Made by a program: the position numbers and the translations under genes
Notes under the pieces: generated by a model
The model's database searches: none
What the model saw: only the letters and a program-made list of their open reading frames with translations
Told to the model about the DNA's origin: nothing
Shown here: piece after piece, positions 1 to 11,524 of the stretch
Numbering within the stretch: the first letter of the stretch is position 1
Layout: each line of letters starts with the position of its first letter
Assembly: GCA_003254885.1 (NCBI GenBank)
Contig: QANT01009119.1
Location: forward strand, 1-64,000
DNA length: 64,000 bases
Source of the DNA: Purshia tridentata
Lineage: Eukaryota > Streptophyta > Magnoliopsida > Rosales > Rosaceae
Direction of reading: 5' to 3'

Positions 1-2520
1 TATTTCTTTTAGTGATTGTGACACATATTGTCACATAGTTATTGTTTTCGTACACTATCATACAGTCATTGGTTTGTGTTTTTTTTTTTTTTATAGTCAT
101 GGCATGTTATTAATTTTTTTTTTAAATTTGTATGCTCTTTTGTTGGTTTCAAATACTGTGATATAGTCACTGATTTGGAAAAAATGAGTTTATAATTATG
201 ACTTTTGGTTATTATTTGGTTTATTTAGTTTGTAATTTAGATTTAATTTTCAGTATCTGTTGCACAGTTATTAATTGAGTTTATATTTCGAAATGAAGTT
301 TTGGATGATTTTTTTGAAAATTCTTCCAATTTTTCTTTGTGTATTGCACAGTTAATTAGTTCTTGATTTATATGTTCATTATTGGTTTTGCAGATTCCAT
401 TGTAGTGTTGAATTAGCTTTTTAACCGGTTCTATGATGTGAAGTTTTTAGTATCTGTTGCACAATTACTGAATGAGTTATATTAAAAAGTGAAATTTTAA
501 ATTATTCTTTTCGAAATTCTTTGAATTTTCAGTATATGTTGCCCAATTACTAAATCAATTCTTAAGTATATGAAATTGTGCATTATTGGTTTTTCATTTT
601 CCATTGTAGTGTTGAATTAGTTTTGGACATTGTGATGCAGTCAATATTTGATAAATATATTAATTGGAAGCTTAAATGAATGATATTTGTCATTTAAAAT
701 AAAAATAGAGATTTAAAACATGAAAAAATAAAAAAGTTTTTAATTTACCTATTGTAATGGATGTTGTACTGTTAGTATTTGTACCACAAATACAGTTTTC
801 CTTTATACTATCCATTTGTTTCATTTTTTTTGCTTTTATATACTGTCATATAGTCACAACTTTTTTTTTTGAGTAGCCTTTTTTTTTTTTGTATTTCTAT
901 CTTTAATTGTTTTTTTAGTGATGCTGTGCTTTGTGTGTAGTAAGTACATTTACCAAGATGCTAAGTGTTTGACCACTATTTGTCCTCTACCCATGAGAGA
1001 AAAGAAATGGAATTTAAGAAAAAAAACAACGTTATCATGCGTCATGCATCAGCTAGTTGGTTGTCTTTTAATTAGTTGATTGTAGTTAATTACTTACTTA
1101 AATTAAAGTTTGCCATATATTAGCTTGTGGTTATGACTTATTTGAAATTTTTAAAATTATAACATATGGCTGACATCAATAGTATGTAAGCATAGTGACA
1201 GAAAGTGTAAATGCTTTTTTCTTTTGAGTCTAGTTGTTACTCCTTATAATTTCATTTATTTCATTTTGGTCACTTATGACTATTATGATATTTTAAAAAA
1301 ATTCATTGATTAATATGTAATTTTGAAATTATTTATTGATTTTTTTTGTAATTGACCCTTTTTTTAATGTTAGCCACCACGTACTAATTTTATGTTGTCT
1401 TATGTACTTACTTTTAGTTTAAATATATGAGCAGCTCCTATATTCCTATCCTCAACATGACTCGTTTATGATCTGGTCATGATGAGCATGCCAAGATGTC
1501 TCGCCCAGACCCTTTTTTGAGAGAAAAAAAATGAAAGAGAAGAAGATTCGATTTAATGGTTATTTTGAAATATAATGAGGCATTCAATTGGAAGGAAAAC
1601 ATTAAATTAAAGAAAGCGAAAGATTAAAAGATTGGTAGTGTAGGCAAGGAGTGTGATTTCAATTTCACTGAAAATTTTGATGGAAATTTTAATGGAAATT
1701 TCCTCCAAATTTCCATCAAATTTCAATTTCACTATTGTTTAGCAAAAAATGACGAAAATTGCTATCAAATAACGAAAATTTTGAATGAAACTTTACTATA
1801 TACTTATTTAATATTTACTATATTTATAAAAAACTTTGAAGGAACCAAATCATATTGTAAGTTTCATATGATATAAGATGAATATAATGCGTGGAAACAA
1901 ATATTGTTTAAAAAATGATTCATTAATTAATAATTACATAAATAATAACTCAATTATATATATATATATTACAATATTACATCATGAATTAAATAAGTAA
2001 TCAATACCACATAAAGCTTTTATGAGGTTCAAAATGTTCACCGTCTTCGATATCCCCATGTGCATAATAGGTGTACTGTGAAAAATAATCACTCCAAGAT
2101 ACTTCTGTAGAATAATTTTACATGTAATTTTTAATATGCCAACTATATGGTGTGAGAGTGAGACTCAGTACTCTTCCAAAATTTTATTCGGAAATTAATT
2201 TCAAATTTTTGGGGAATTTATTTGAAATATAATTTTTTTGGGCTAGGTGTCTAATTTTATATTAACTGGTGTTGGCTAAATATTGACTTTCTATTTAAAT
2301 GGGTTTTTGGTTTTGACTTTGGACACGCTGGAAAAGTCTTGAGTCCACGAGTCCATACACGGGAACTATGAGTCGGTTCGAGTTACGATTTGAAAGCTAC
2401 ACACGTGTGAAGTTGAGGACACTTTTGTAATTTTGCTTTAAAAGGTTTTATAACAAATCCAAAAGGTCAAATCTAAAAAACCAAATTTAAAATTTTACAA
2501 ACATTTCTAATCTCTCTCTG
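1..2520. other. AT-rich intergenic DNA, no gene seen
   Basis: Very AT-rich sequence with many T and A runs. No open frame of credible length and no recognisable protein similarity. It holds a degenerate tandem repeat (listed separately). Around 1655-1800 there are short self-similar runs built on the word aatttccatcaaattt that look like decayed transposon sequence; I could not name a family. Confidence 0.6.
252..641. repeat. Degenerate tandem repeat, about 197-bp unit, two copies
   Basis: The word agtatctgttgcac starts at 252 and again at 449. Each is followed in the same order by a TTG-CACA/CCCA-ATTA block, a CATTATTGG block and ccattgtagtgttgaatta. The two units run about 252-448 and 449-641 and have diverged by many substitutions and small indels, so the duplication is old. 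Confidence 0.6.
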
Positions 2521-2820
2521 TCACTTACATCTCTGTCCGTTTTCACTGCTGATGGCACGTAGGTGAGTGTTCAACTTTGGCTGGCAACGACACCGGCCCA
2601 ATTGTGGTCGACTCTTTTCCCTCCTCCTTCACTTGGCTTCAATTCATCCAAAAAGTGGCCAATCGAAGCCACTATGGCCAACGGCTTCCTGTCGAATTCC
2701 AACCAATTCCAGCAACCAATTGGGTTGACCCAGGTATCAATTTTGATCCTCTTGTCGTCCTTTATGTGCCTGTATAAAAGGTTTGAACTGAAAAGTGAAA
2801 TTCGAAAAATTGCAAGTTAG
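2521..2820 (+). other. GC-richer island with short open frames, unidentified
   Basis: This stretch has clearly higher GC content than its surroundings and holds two overlapping short open frames of 85 and 66 codons. It starts after a CT-rich run and contains a possible donor, gcacgtag|gtgagt. It resembles the 5' end of a decayed gene or an internal piece of a transposon. I do not recognise the peptides, and there is no downstream exon I can support. Confidence 0.25.
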
Positions 2821-3377
2821 GCTTTGCAAAAATTCCGCAATGAAATTTTTCCAAATTTTGCTTTAGTGGTGGTTGAAATTTAGGCCGAAATTTCTAAAAT
2901 TTGCCTAAAAACCAGTTAGGATGCGAGTTTCGTATTTAATCCCTTGAAAAAAAAATTATCGAAATTTTACTCCTTAAGTGTAAGCTGTTTGTGTTTGGGC
3001 TTGTGCATCATTCTACCAAAAAAACATTAGAAAATTGGGTACCATGCGTCATAAAATTAATTAATAATGTAGGAAACTTTTCTATGAGAGCAACTCAATC
3101 AAAGTTAATGCATACGTAGGTACCCAACTTGAAAATGGAAACCCCCTACTCCATACACGAAAATTTGGTAGGTAATCCATTTAAAATTATGAATTAAAAT
3201 TGTAATTAAGGGAATAATAAGTAATTAATTTATAACCTGGGGTTCGTTAATTCAACGCATGGGCTTGGAAGAGAGGAGTTCTTGGTGATGGAACACTTTG
3301 GTGCCACCGGTCACTCAACAGCATATTGTGCTCATAATCGTAGTGGAATGGCTCTCTGTCCCCCTCTGCAATAACCA

Positions 3378-4280
3378 AAGGGTTAATTACATTTTTGGTC
3401 CTTGTGTTTTACACGAAAAACAAATTTAGTCCTTGTGGTTTCAAAATTCTAATTTTGATCCTTGAGTTTTCGTTCATTAACAATTTTGGTCTTTTAGTGG
3501 TATTTTGCAAATTACATGTATTTATCTATATATATAAAGCCAGAAGAAGAGTAAAATGGTTAAATTTATGAATTTCAAAAATACCCCACTTAAAAAATAG
3601 GTATTCATAATATTATTTATTAATAAAAGACAAAAATGTAAAATAGAATAATTAAAATTAAAAAAAAAAAAAAAAAAGTATTACACCCTTATTTTTAGCA
3701 ACTCACTTCCACACAACTATTATTTTAAGACAAATAAATTTTTAAAATTTTTAATTAAATATATAGAAAACGCGCAACACTCGTGGCAAGAGACTAGTAT
3801 ATATAACGGGAGAATGAAGAGGAAGGTTAAACATTCAAAAATCCAACATTGCCTTTGGTTAATTAAAAGATTAAAATCAAACAACTTAATATTTTGAGAG
3901 TAAAATAATAAAATAGAATAATTAGAATTGAAAAATAAAATGAAATGAAAAATCACACCTCTCTTTATTTTTAGCAACTCATTTACCCCCACTAATTCTT
4001 TTGTAGGAAGAACAATTTCTTTTTTAAAAAAATTCTATTTAAAAAAGGTCAAAAAAACATATATAAATATTTAAGGATGAAAATTATAAATGGACAAAAA
4101 CTCAAGGATCAAAATTAGAAATGAACAAAAATCCAAGGACCAAAACTGAAATTTTGAAACTACGAGGACCAAATTTGTTTTTGGAGTAAAACCCAAGGAC
4201 TAAAATCAGAATTTTGAAACCACGAGGACCAAATTTGTTTTTGGAGTAAAACACAGGGACTAAAAACGTATTTAACCCTT
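3378..4280. mobile_element. Non-autonomous DNA element with long terminal inverted repeats
   Basis: The left end at 3378 reads aagggttaattac then tttttggtccttgtgttttac. The right end at 4280 is its reverse complement with scattered differences. The inverted similarity extends over roughly 110 bp on the left. It covers nearly 200 bp on the right, where the terminal unit is itself repeated (the word aaatttgtttttggagtaaaac occurs twice). The interior has no transposase and contains a second internal duplication around caactca near 3700 and 3975. Long inverted repeats without coding capacity suggest a Mutator-like or foldback-type MITE. I could not find a convincing target-site duplication, so the family is uncertain. 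Confidence 0.65.
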
Positions 4281-4614
4281 ATATTAACTCTAAAACAAGT
4301 TTGTTGCGACAATGAAAATGGGATTGGTTTGCTAATTATAATTACCTACATATTTATACATTTAGAAAGCTTACTGTTGGGATATTACCAATCCTTTACC
4401 TAGATGATGAGCGTCATTTGGAATATCACAGGGGGTATTCGGTTCTAGTTTATCTCACACAGTCACACAGGTCATAGACTATATTATATGTAGAAAATAA
4501 TAAGTCAATTAGGAGACTTGTAAAATTATATAAATCATAGATGAATAGTGCAGTGTCTTTTATTCACAATTTGAGGCAATTTCAGCCCGAAATTACCAAG
4601 AAGATCAATAGTGT

Positions 4615-4742
4615 CTTCTTCAAAGCACATATGTATAGTTTATTAAAAATGGCCATCTTCAATCTTCCTCCTCTAGATCTTCTTCAAAGCACATATGTAT
4701 AGTTTATTAAAAATGGCCATCTTCAATCTTCCTCCTCTAGAT
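4615..4742. repeat. Perfect 64-bp tandem duplication
   Basis: Positions 4615-4678 and 4679-4742 are identical, beginning cttcttcaaagcacatatg and ending cctcctctagat. Perfect identity indicates a recent local duplication. No gene is affected. Confidence 0.9.
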
Positions 4743-6345
4743 TCCTTTCAAATTTGGATCTTGGAAATTAATTCCACCAAACTCAAAGTCAATATTTATG
4801 AGATTTAAATTTAATAAATTTTCTATCATAACTTTAAAGAACATCAGAGAAATCAGAAATGGAATGATTAAAAATTGATAAATGATCTCATTCTCATATA
4901 CATACAGGTGTATCTAATCAGCTGCTTCTCTTTTTCTTTCACTTTATCTTTTTCTCTTTTGCTTTTATTTTTCATCATTCCAACGCATCAAGGACGGTTG
5001 TATCACTGACTTTCTCTTTGTTGACTTTCCTTTTCCTGCGTCTCTTAAAAAATTAAGGCATTATAAATTTATGTTTGAAAACGCTCTACGTTTTGTTGGC
5101 CCATAATTAAATTAAAATGTATAGAGAAGTAAAATCCAACAATTATTGGGCAATTTATCTTAAATATCAAAATTCTTTAAGAAATTAATTGTATAGTTTG
5201 GGTTTCAAAACGACCCGCAGAGGTAATATCCAGTATTTAAGTAATGTTTACCGTCATGTCTAATCATTTTTGCTTCAAACTGATGTTTTTAAATTATACA
5301 TAAGGTTCACATTAGGTTTGGGCATCGCGTTAAAAAAGAGTAGATTGAGTAGTCACTTCTTGTGATGTATTGATAATTTATTGCTCGAAACAATGATGCT
5401 GACGTCAATATGAATACAATACAATGTCTTCATTCATACATACAAAAATGTAATATATTGACATTTTAGAAATATCAGGCCCTCTGCACATAGTTTATTA
5501 AAAATTACTCCAAATTATATTGGAGAATATGTATGTTATATTTAAAATTTCACACAGCTGTTATATTTTGGTCTTAAAATTACACAATAATAAGGAGGCA
5601 GATACAGTTGGCCCATTTAATAAAATAAATGGTTTGATACAATTGGCATGCATAATTTGGATATCAGCGGCACAATTTATGTGGCTTAAGAAAGTTTCAA
5701 ACTTAAGGAAGCATTCGTAGAGATTACAGAAGCAATATTGGCCCGCACCACTAATGCCGGCCACCACATTAAAGGCCTCTTTGTCGTCCACTTTTGCTTG
5801 TTGCTTTCTATTCCCGCCTCCTCTGCCTTTCACAAAAGACATACAGTACAATCATAGTATGCGGAATTGTAGCTTTAAGTTGAGCACTATAATTGTAATT
5901 TGTAGAGCTCATTAGTTGTTATAATGAATGTAAATGATTACCACTGTTCATGATTCACCGACACATGTTCATCATGCCCCTTCACATAGTCTCTGCAATT
6001 GATGTTTCATTGCACACCTTGTTGACTGAATGACTGGTCCCCATGAAACAAGTTAGAAAATTCTGCTTCATGAGTATAAAAATAAATTAAAAGTCGGTTA
6101 ACAGGTAGTGTATGCAATACAGTATAGACAATGTCAACTTAGCCACCTGGTTAAGTATATAATAGTAGTGACCTGACCTGTTCAATCTAATCAAACACAT
6201 ATATGACAAAGTAAAAACTTTACACTTTCCTAGATAAAGAACGCTCCTTTATAAACCATTGCTAGATGATGGTTGAACCAAATTAACAAAAGTACCAACA
6301 GAAAACACACCTTATCAATAATTGCTGCGAGAAGAGAACTGAAAT
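4743..6345. other. Intergenic DNA upstream of the MOCOS-like gene
   Basis: AT-rich, with no supported gene. A GC-richer patch lies at about 5735-5835. The last few hundred bases are presumably the promoter and 5' leader of the gene starting at 6346, but I cannot pick a convincing TATA box. Confidence 0.5.
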
Positions 6346-8310
6346 ATGCAGTCACTTTGCCTGAAAGAGGTCTCTCAAGTATGCCTCAATGGCTGCTGCC
6401 CCTCCCCCTTGTTCAAGTTCTCAGGGCCTCACGACACCAACTCCAAATCCAGAAGCACTTCTTCTGCTTGCCGCCATGACTTTGCTGCCAAAACTTCATC
6501 ATCCATATTCCCAAATACCCAGTTCACCAACCATGAGTCTATCCCATCGTTGCTGGAGTCATTCAATGACTTCACCAAAGCTTACCCGCGATACTATGAG
6601 ACTGTCCAAGTGGACCAAATACGAGCTCAAGAATACTACCATCTCTCGCAGTCCAATCATGCCTGCCTTGATTATATTGGCATCGGTCTCTTCTCCTCTT
6701 CTCAACTACACAAACAAGAGTCCTCAAAACAAATAGTTCCTTCTTCATCCACAGCTCCACTGCCCCCATCGCCTCCAAGAAATTCGGATTTCCCCTTCTT
6801 TAGTATATCCTACAAGACGGGGAATCTGAAGACACAGCTACTTCATGGTGGCCAAGCATCAGAGCTGGAATCTGCAATGAGAAAAAGGATAATGGGATTT
6901 CTTAATATATCAGAAAATGATTACAGCATGGTTTTCACCGCCAACAGAACATCGGCTTTTAAACTTGTAGCCGAATCTTACCCGTTCAAAACTAGTAGAA
7001 AGCTTCTGACAGTTTATGACTATGAGAGTGAGGCAGTGGAAGCAATGGTTGATAGCTCAGAAAAGAGAGGAGCCAAAGTCATGTCAGCAGAGTTTTCGTG
7101 GCCCAGGCTGAGGATTCAGTCGGCAAAGTTGAGGAAGATGATTGGGAGTAAGAGGAAGAAGAAAAAGAAAAGGGGGCTTTTTGTCTTCCCAGTACATTCT
7201 AGAGTAACAGGTTCCAGATATCCTTATATATGGATGAGCATAGCACAAGAGAATGGGTGGCATGTCTTAGTTGATGCTTGTGCATTGGGACCAAAAGATA
7301 TGGATAGCTTTGGCCTCTCTCTCTTTCAACCAGATTTCCTCATTTCTTCTTTCTACAAGATTTGTGGGGAAAACCCATCTGGCTTTGCATGCCTCTTTAT
7401 AAAAAAATCAGCTATTTCAGTCCTGGAGTCTTCTGCAAGTACAGGGATTGTAAATCTTGTTCCAGCAAAGGAATTGCTTCAACTAGCAGGGGAGTCTTCT
7501 GGTACCGACACAGAAATTGAACAGACATCTAGACTTGGTTGGCAACAAGATGTATCAAGCACATCAAGTTCTTTCTCTGGTTTGATATCAAATCACACAC
7601 AGAAGACAGGAAGATTGGAACAAGGAGAACCCTATGAGAATGCAGAAGAAACTGCAATCTCGGAAGGACCAAAGAGTTCAGAGATTGGGGAATCAGAAAA
7701 GCATGCCAATTTAAGAAAAGTTGAGAATTCCAAAAGCACCATAAATGGGAACCTAGAGGTTGAATGCAGGGGCTTGGATCAAGTGGATTCACTGGGTTTG
7801 ATACTGATCACTAACAGGGCAAGGTACCTGATCAATTGGCTGGTAAGCTCTTTGAGAAAGCTTAAGCATCCTAACACAGAGGGAATTCCTTTGGTCAGAA
7901 TCTATGGGCCAAAGATAAAATTTGACAGGGGGCCAGCTCTGGCATTCAACGTATTTGATTGGAAAGGAGAAAAGGTTGAGCCTGTTCTTGTACAGAAACT
8001 TGCCGATAGAAGCAACATTTCTCTTAGTTATGCATTCTTACACCATATCTGGTTCTCAGATAAGTATGCTGAAGACAAAGGGAGAATCCTAGAGAGCAGA
8101 GAAAGTGCAGTAAAAAAAATGGATACAAGAAAGTTGAAGGACAAATATGATCTAGGAATAACCGTGGTTACAGCTGCACTCGGGTTCCTGACCAATTTTG
8201 AAGACACATACAGGCTTTGGGCTTTTGTTGCGCAGTTCCTGGATGCAGACTTTGTGGAGAAGGAACGGTGGAGATATACAGCTCTTAATCAGAAAACCAT
8301 TGAAGTTTAA
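6346..8310 (+). CDS. MOCOS-like PLP-dependent transferase family protein
   Basis: A single uninterrupted frame of 654 residues. It belongs to the plant family annotated as molybdenum cofactor sulfurase-like, PLP-dependent transferases of aspartate-aminotransferase fold. Residues about 60-110 hold the conserved N-terminal segment (FNDFTKAYP, ACLDYIG). Residues about 150-350 hold the cofactor domain, including the MVFTANRTSAFKLVAESYPF block and the SFYKICGENPSGFACLF block, where Lys338 is in the position of the Schiff-base lysine. A low-complexity acidic and serine-rich linker (about 380-470) precedes a conserved C-terminal half with GLILITNRARYLINWLVSSL. The MOSC domain of true ABA3/MOCOS is absent, so sulfuration of Moco is doubtful and the substrate is unknown. 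Intronless structure is normal for this plant group. The ATG used is the first in frame. Confidence 0.85.
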   Translation: MQSLCLKEVSQVCLNGCCPSPLFKFSGPHDTNSKSRSTSSACRHDFAAKTSSSIFPNTQFTNHESIPSLLESFNDFTKAYPRYYETVQVDQIRAQEYYHLSQSNHACLDYIGIGLFSSSQLHKQESSKQIVPSSSTAPLPPSPPRNSDFPFFSISYKTGNLKTQLLHGGQASELESAMRKRIMGFLNISENDYSMVFTANRTSAFKLVAESYPFKTSRKLLTVYDYESEAVEAMVDSSEKRGAKVMSAEFSWPRLRIQSAKLRKMIGSKRKKKKKRGLFVFPVHSRVTGSRYPYIWMSIAQENGWHVLVDACALGPKDMDSFGLSLFQPDFLISSFYKICGENPSGFACLFIKKSAISVLESSASTGIVNLVPAKELLQLAGESSGTDTEIEQTSRLGWQQDVSSTSSSFSGLISNHTQKTGRLEQGEPYENAEETAISEGPKSSEIGESEKHANLRKVENSKSTINGNLEVECRGLDQVDSLGLILITNRARYLINWLVSSLRKLKHPNTEGIPLVRIYGPKIKFDRGPALAFNVFDWKGEKVEPVLVQKLADRSNISLSYAFLHHIWFSDKYAEDKGRILESRESAVKKMDTRKLKDKYDLGITVVTAALGFLTNFEDTYRLWAFVAQFLDADFVEKERWRYTALNQKTIEV

Positions 8311-8746
8311 ACAATATATATGTATGTATATACATATTTCTTTATTTTCATTCATCCCAGAGTACAGAAAATTAAACATCCTTGTAGGCAGGCAAGATGT
8401 TTTACATTCAGAATTTAAACTGTCAAAGGAAAACAGATGTGTAGCGTTCATTCTTCAACAGAAAGAGTTTCAAAACCTTTCAAGGAATTCATTTTCTTGT
8501 TATGTAATGTTAATTCTTTGTTATTCAAATCTTGCACAAATTTTAAGTTTATCGCAGCTGTGTGTTGGACTGAATTATCTTCATATACTCAAATAGAGGA
8601 GAAGAAAAGAAAAATCTACGTTACAAAAGGGGGAGGTCTAGTTGGTATTGAGATGCATTCCCAGACACCTGTCCTCTACAGAGAATATTGTTAGTTCAAA
8701 TCTCTACTCCCCAAAATATCACAATTTTTAAAATAAAAAATGCATA
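8311..8746. other. Intergenic region, possible tRNA-related repeat remnant
   Basis: This is the 3' flank of the MOCOS-like gene. At about 8629-8710 the sequence gtctagttggtattgag, followed about 40 bp later by ttagttcaaatctc, loosely resembles the A and B boxes of a tRNA-derived SINE. Support is weak. Confidence 0.3.
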
Positions 8747-9030
8747 AAAAAAGATTAGTATTTAAAAAGACATGAACGACCCTCAACTTTGAAAAATAGA
8801 AGTATATACTCGTGAATCTTATCTTATCAGTAGCGGATGTGAGAACTCCCTTCGAGATAGACTCGAATCTCGATTAGAGAGTATGTTTAAAAAAGATTAG
8901 TATTTAAAAAGACATGAACGACCCTTAACTTTGAAAAATAGAAGTATATACTCGTGAATCTTATCTTATCAGTAGCGGATGTGAGAACTCCCTTCAAGAT
9001 AGACTCGAATCTCGATTAGAGAGTATGTTT
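8747..9030. repeat. 142-bp tandem duplication overlapping the PPR gene end
   Basis: Copy 1 is 8747-8888 and copy 2 is 8889-9030. They are nearly identical, both starting aaaaaagattagtattta and ending gagagtatgttt. Copy 2 supplies the last codons and the stop of the PPR gene on the minus strand. One difference, cttcgagat in copy 1 against cttcaagat in copy 2, is what creates the TGA stop in copy 2. Confidence 0.9.
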
Positions 9031-10763
9031 AATAGTATATGGATATCCTCATTTTGAGGGTGGCTAGTATCCCCAACTAAAAATTCATGAGCCTTACCAT
9101 CTACATCTATAACGCTGGACCCAGGCGCCTTTCGTATACCTTTCTTCTTCATCAGCCTCCTGACCCTTGTGACATCAGTCCATCTTTCATTAGTAGCATA
9201 TATGTTTGATAGAAGCACATAAGCCCCACTATCTTGACTCTTAAGTTGCAAGAGACGGTCTAATATTTCTTGAGAGAGCTCAACATCACCTTTGGCCTTG
9301 CAAGCACTTAGAAGAGCTCCCCATATCAGCACATCAGGTTGCATGGGCATAGTGTTTATCAATTCCCGAGCTTCATACAGGAGTCCAGCCCTACAGAGTA
9401 GATCAACCAAGCATCCATAGTGTTCTAACCTTGGAGAAAGATTATAAGGTTGATTTATCATTAGATAAAAGTACTGACGGCCTTCATAAACCAAACCAGA
9501 ATGGCAGCAAGCTGTCAAAACGGCTAGAAATGTCACCAAATTTGGCCTGGTGCCAGACCTAGTCATTTCTTCAAATGTTTTGAGTGCCTCATGCCCGTGC
9601 CCGTGCATTGCTAAACCACCAAGCAATGCATTCCATGTAGTGACATTCCCACAAGGCAATTCATTGAAAGTCTGCAATGCCATCTTTATACAACCACACT
9701 TCGCATACATGTCAATCAGAGTTGTTCCAATATGGATATCCCATTTGATGCCCCGGCGATCAATATACTTGTGGACCCATCCACCAAAATTAAGAGCCCC
9801 CATACTAGCACAAGCTGAAAGCACACTAGAAAGTATAATTTTATCAGGCTCGATGCCTAAAGTTTGCATCTTGCAAAACAATTCCAATGATTCCCTTGGA
9901 CGTTTACATTGTACCAATCCACTTATCATGCTAGTCCAAGATACAATGTCTCTTTCAGGGAGCTCATCAAAAACTTGCTTTGCGTCACTCAGACTCTCAC
10001 ACTTCACATACATATCCATGATAGCATTGCCTACCACCAAATCTGTCCCCCATGAACGCTTGAAAACCATTCCATGAATCCCTTTCCCGACACTCAAATA
10101 TCCCATTCTCCCACAAGCCACAAGTACACTAACAAAAGTTGCTACATTCGGCTCCAAATCCATCCTCAAAAACAAAGATATAGCCTCATCAAACAACCCT
10201 GCCTTCACATGCCCAGATATCAGGCCAGTCCAAGACACCACATCTTTCACAGGCATGTCATCAAACATCATGCTAGCACCACCACAATCACCACAAACAC
10301 TATAAAAATGCAAAAGCGAGTTTTGCACATATACATCATCAATGAAACCCAACTTAACAACCACCCCGTGAACCTGTCTACCCTCTCCCTTCCCCAAGAA
10401 CTTAGCACAAGATTTCAGAACCGCTGGAATAGTATACATATCAGGCATAAAGCCATCTCTAACTATCCTTCTAAAGACCAAAACCGCAGCCCTGGAAGTG
10501 TCACCATTAGCATAGCCAGAGATCAACATGTTAAACGGCAAAGAGCTCATACGCCAATCAACTTGTTTCAGAAAATCACAAGCATAATCAACAGGACAAA
10601 AGGATTTTCCGAAAAAACTAACAACATTGTTTGCAACCAAGTCATTACAAGCCAGGCCAGAAGTTACTATCCGTGCATGGATTTTCTTGAAACACCTCAA
10701 GCTATTGCATCTCTTTATCAAATCTAAGAGAACCCATTTAGGAGAATGCATAGTACTACTCAT
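8994..10763 (-). CDS. PLS-class pentatricopeptide repeat protein, E/E+ subgroup
   Basis: An intronless PPR protein. Such proteins bind organellar RNA in a sequence-specific way, and E-type members usually serve in C-to-U editing in mitochondria or plastids. The open frame starts at 10889, but the upstream 42 codons look like leader. I start at Met43 (10763), giving 589 residues beginning MSSTMHSPKWVLLDLIKRC, which matches the usual start of this type. Successive P, L and S motifs carry the typical words (NSLLHFYSVCG, VVSWTGLISGHV, NAIMDMYVKC, IVSWTSMISGLV, WNALLGGLAMHGHG). They are followed by E and E+ motifs (GAYVLLSNIYA, KAPGSSVIDVDG, HEFLVGDTSHP). No DYW deaminase follows. It looks like the Arabidopsis At4g38010 type, recalled rather than searched. 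The C-terminal end lies in a tandem repeat. Confidence 0.88.
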   Translation of the reverse strand: MSSTMHSPKWVLLDLIKRCNSLRCFKKIHARIVTSGLACNDLVANNVVSFFGKSFCPVDYACDFLKQVDWRMSSLPFNMLISGYANGDTSRAAVLVFRRIVRDGFMPDMYTIPAVLKSCAKFLGKGEGRQVHGVVVKLGFIDDVYVQNSLLHFYSVCGDCGGASMMFDDMPVKDVVSWTGLISGHVKAGLFDEAISLFLRMDLEPNVATFVSVLVACGRMGYLSVGKGIHGMVFKRSWGTDLVVGNAIMDMYVKCESLSDAKQVFDELPERDIVSWTSMISGLVQCKRPRESLELFCKMQTLGIEPDKIILSSVLSACASMGALNFGGWVHKYIDRRGIKWDIHIGTTLIDMYAKCGCIKMALQTFNELPCGNVTTWNALLGGLAMHGHGHEALKTFEEMTRSGTRPNLVTFLAVLTACCHSGLVYEGRQYFYLMINQPYNLSPRLEHYGCLVDLLCRAGLLYEARELINTMPMQPDVLIWGALLSACKAKGDVELSQEILDRLLQLKSQDSGAYVLLSNIYATNERWTDVTRVRRLMKKKGIRKAPGSSVIDVDGKAHEFLVGDTSHPQNEDIHILLNILSNRDSSLS

Positions 10764-10966
10764 ATCAACGACACAATGTCCGTTTTGTGAAAGAGAGCTA
10801 TGAATTCCGCACTGCCAAAGGTCCCACGTACATGCTTGGAAACAACCTTCTTTCGCAACCCATTGTGGCAAAAAATTCCATTGCCACAAACGTACTCATG
10901 AAGAGAAAGAATTTATGCTGTGCCTGTGACTGAAGCCATTACCAAGTTCAAGACTTTGAGAGACTT

Positions 10967-11001
10967 CAGAACAGAACAGAACAGAACAGAACAGAACAGA
11001 A
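10967..11001. repeat. CAGAA pentanucleotide microsatellite, 7 units
   Basis: Seven perfect CAGAA units, upstream of the PPR gene and probably in its promoter or 5' leader. Confidence 0.9.
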
Positions 11002-11077
11002 ACAGGAAGTTGAAAACTTGAAATCGGTATTTGCAGAGTATTAAACATCAACTTTGCCGCTCGGCCAAAAAAAAAAA

Positions 11078-11325
11078 TCAACTTTGCCGAATTATCAAAC
11101 GGCTTGTCGCTGGTTAAGCCTAAACGACAGCGTCTGGGTGTAATAATCTAACGACGCCGTTTGACCTACTCACACATACACAGAGTCGCAGTGTCANTAT
11201 TAAACATCAACTTTGCCGAATTATCAAACGGCTTGTCGCTGGTTAAGCCTAAACGACAGCGTCTGGGTGTAATAATCTAACGACGCCGTTTGACCTACTC
11301 ACACATACACAGAGTCGCAGTGTCA
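11078..11325. repeat. 118-bp duplication flanking a single N, likely assembly join
   Basis: 11078-11196 and 11207-11325 are identical, with an N at 11197 between them. The bases right after the N (tattaaacatcaactttgcc) also match those at 11038-11057, just before a run of 11 A. The pattern suggests two contig ends that overlap but were not merged at a homopolymer, rather than a real duplication. Confidence 0.75.
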
Positions 11326-11524
11326 CCACCACGTTTGTCTGCGAATTTCGAGCGCCTTACTATATAAAATATCACACGTGAGTAGCTGACGCAAGGAGCA
11401 CACTGTCACACGCATCGCCACTCCACAAAATATGCTATATTTTCTCACTCTCCCAACAAGAAACAGCTGAGCCAACACTCCTGTCCCAAAAACTAAGAGC
11501 TCAATTTTGAAAACAAGGCGAAAA

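Noticed and set aside
2563-2820. 85-codon frame in the GC-richer island as a gene
   Set aside because: No recognisable motif, competing frame of similar length, and no supported neighbouring exons; kept only as an unidentified island.
8629-8710. tRNA gene
   Set aside because: Only loose box A and box B resemblance; no cloverleaf could be drawn by eye. At most a SINE remnant.
9550-10727. Two open frames of 175 and 217 codons on the plus strand
   Set aside because: They lie wholly antisense to the PPR coding region and have no recognisable domains; long antisense frames are common against repeat-rich genes.
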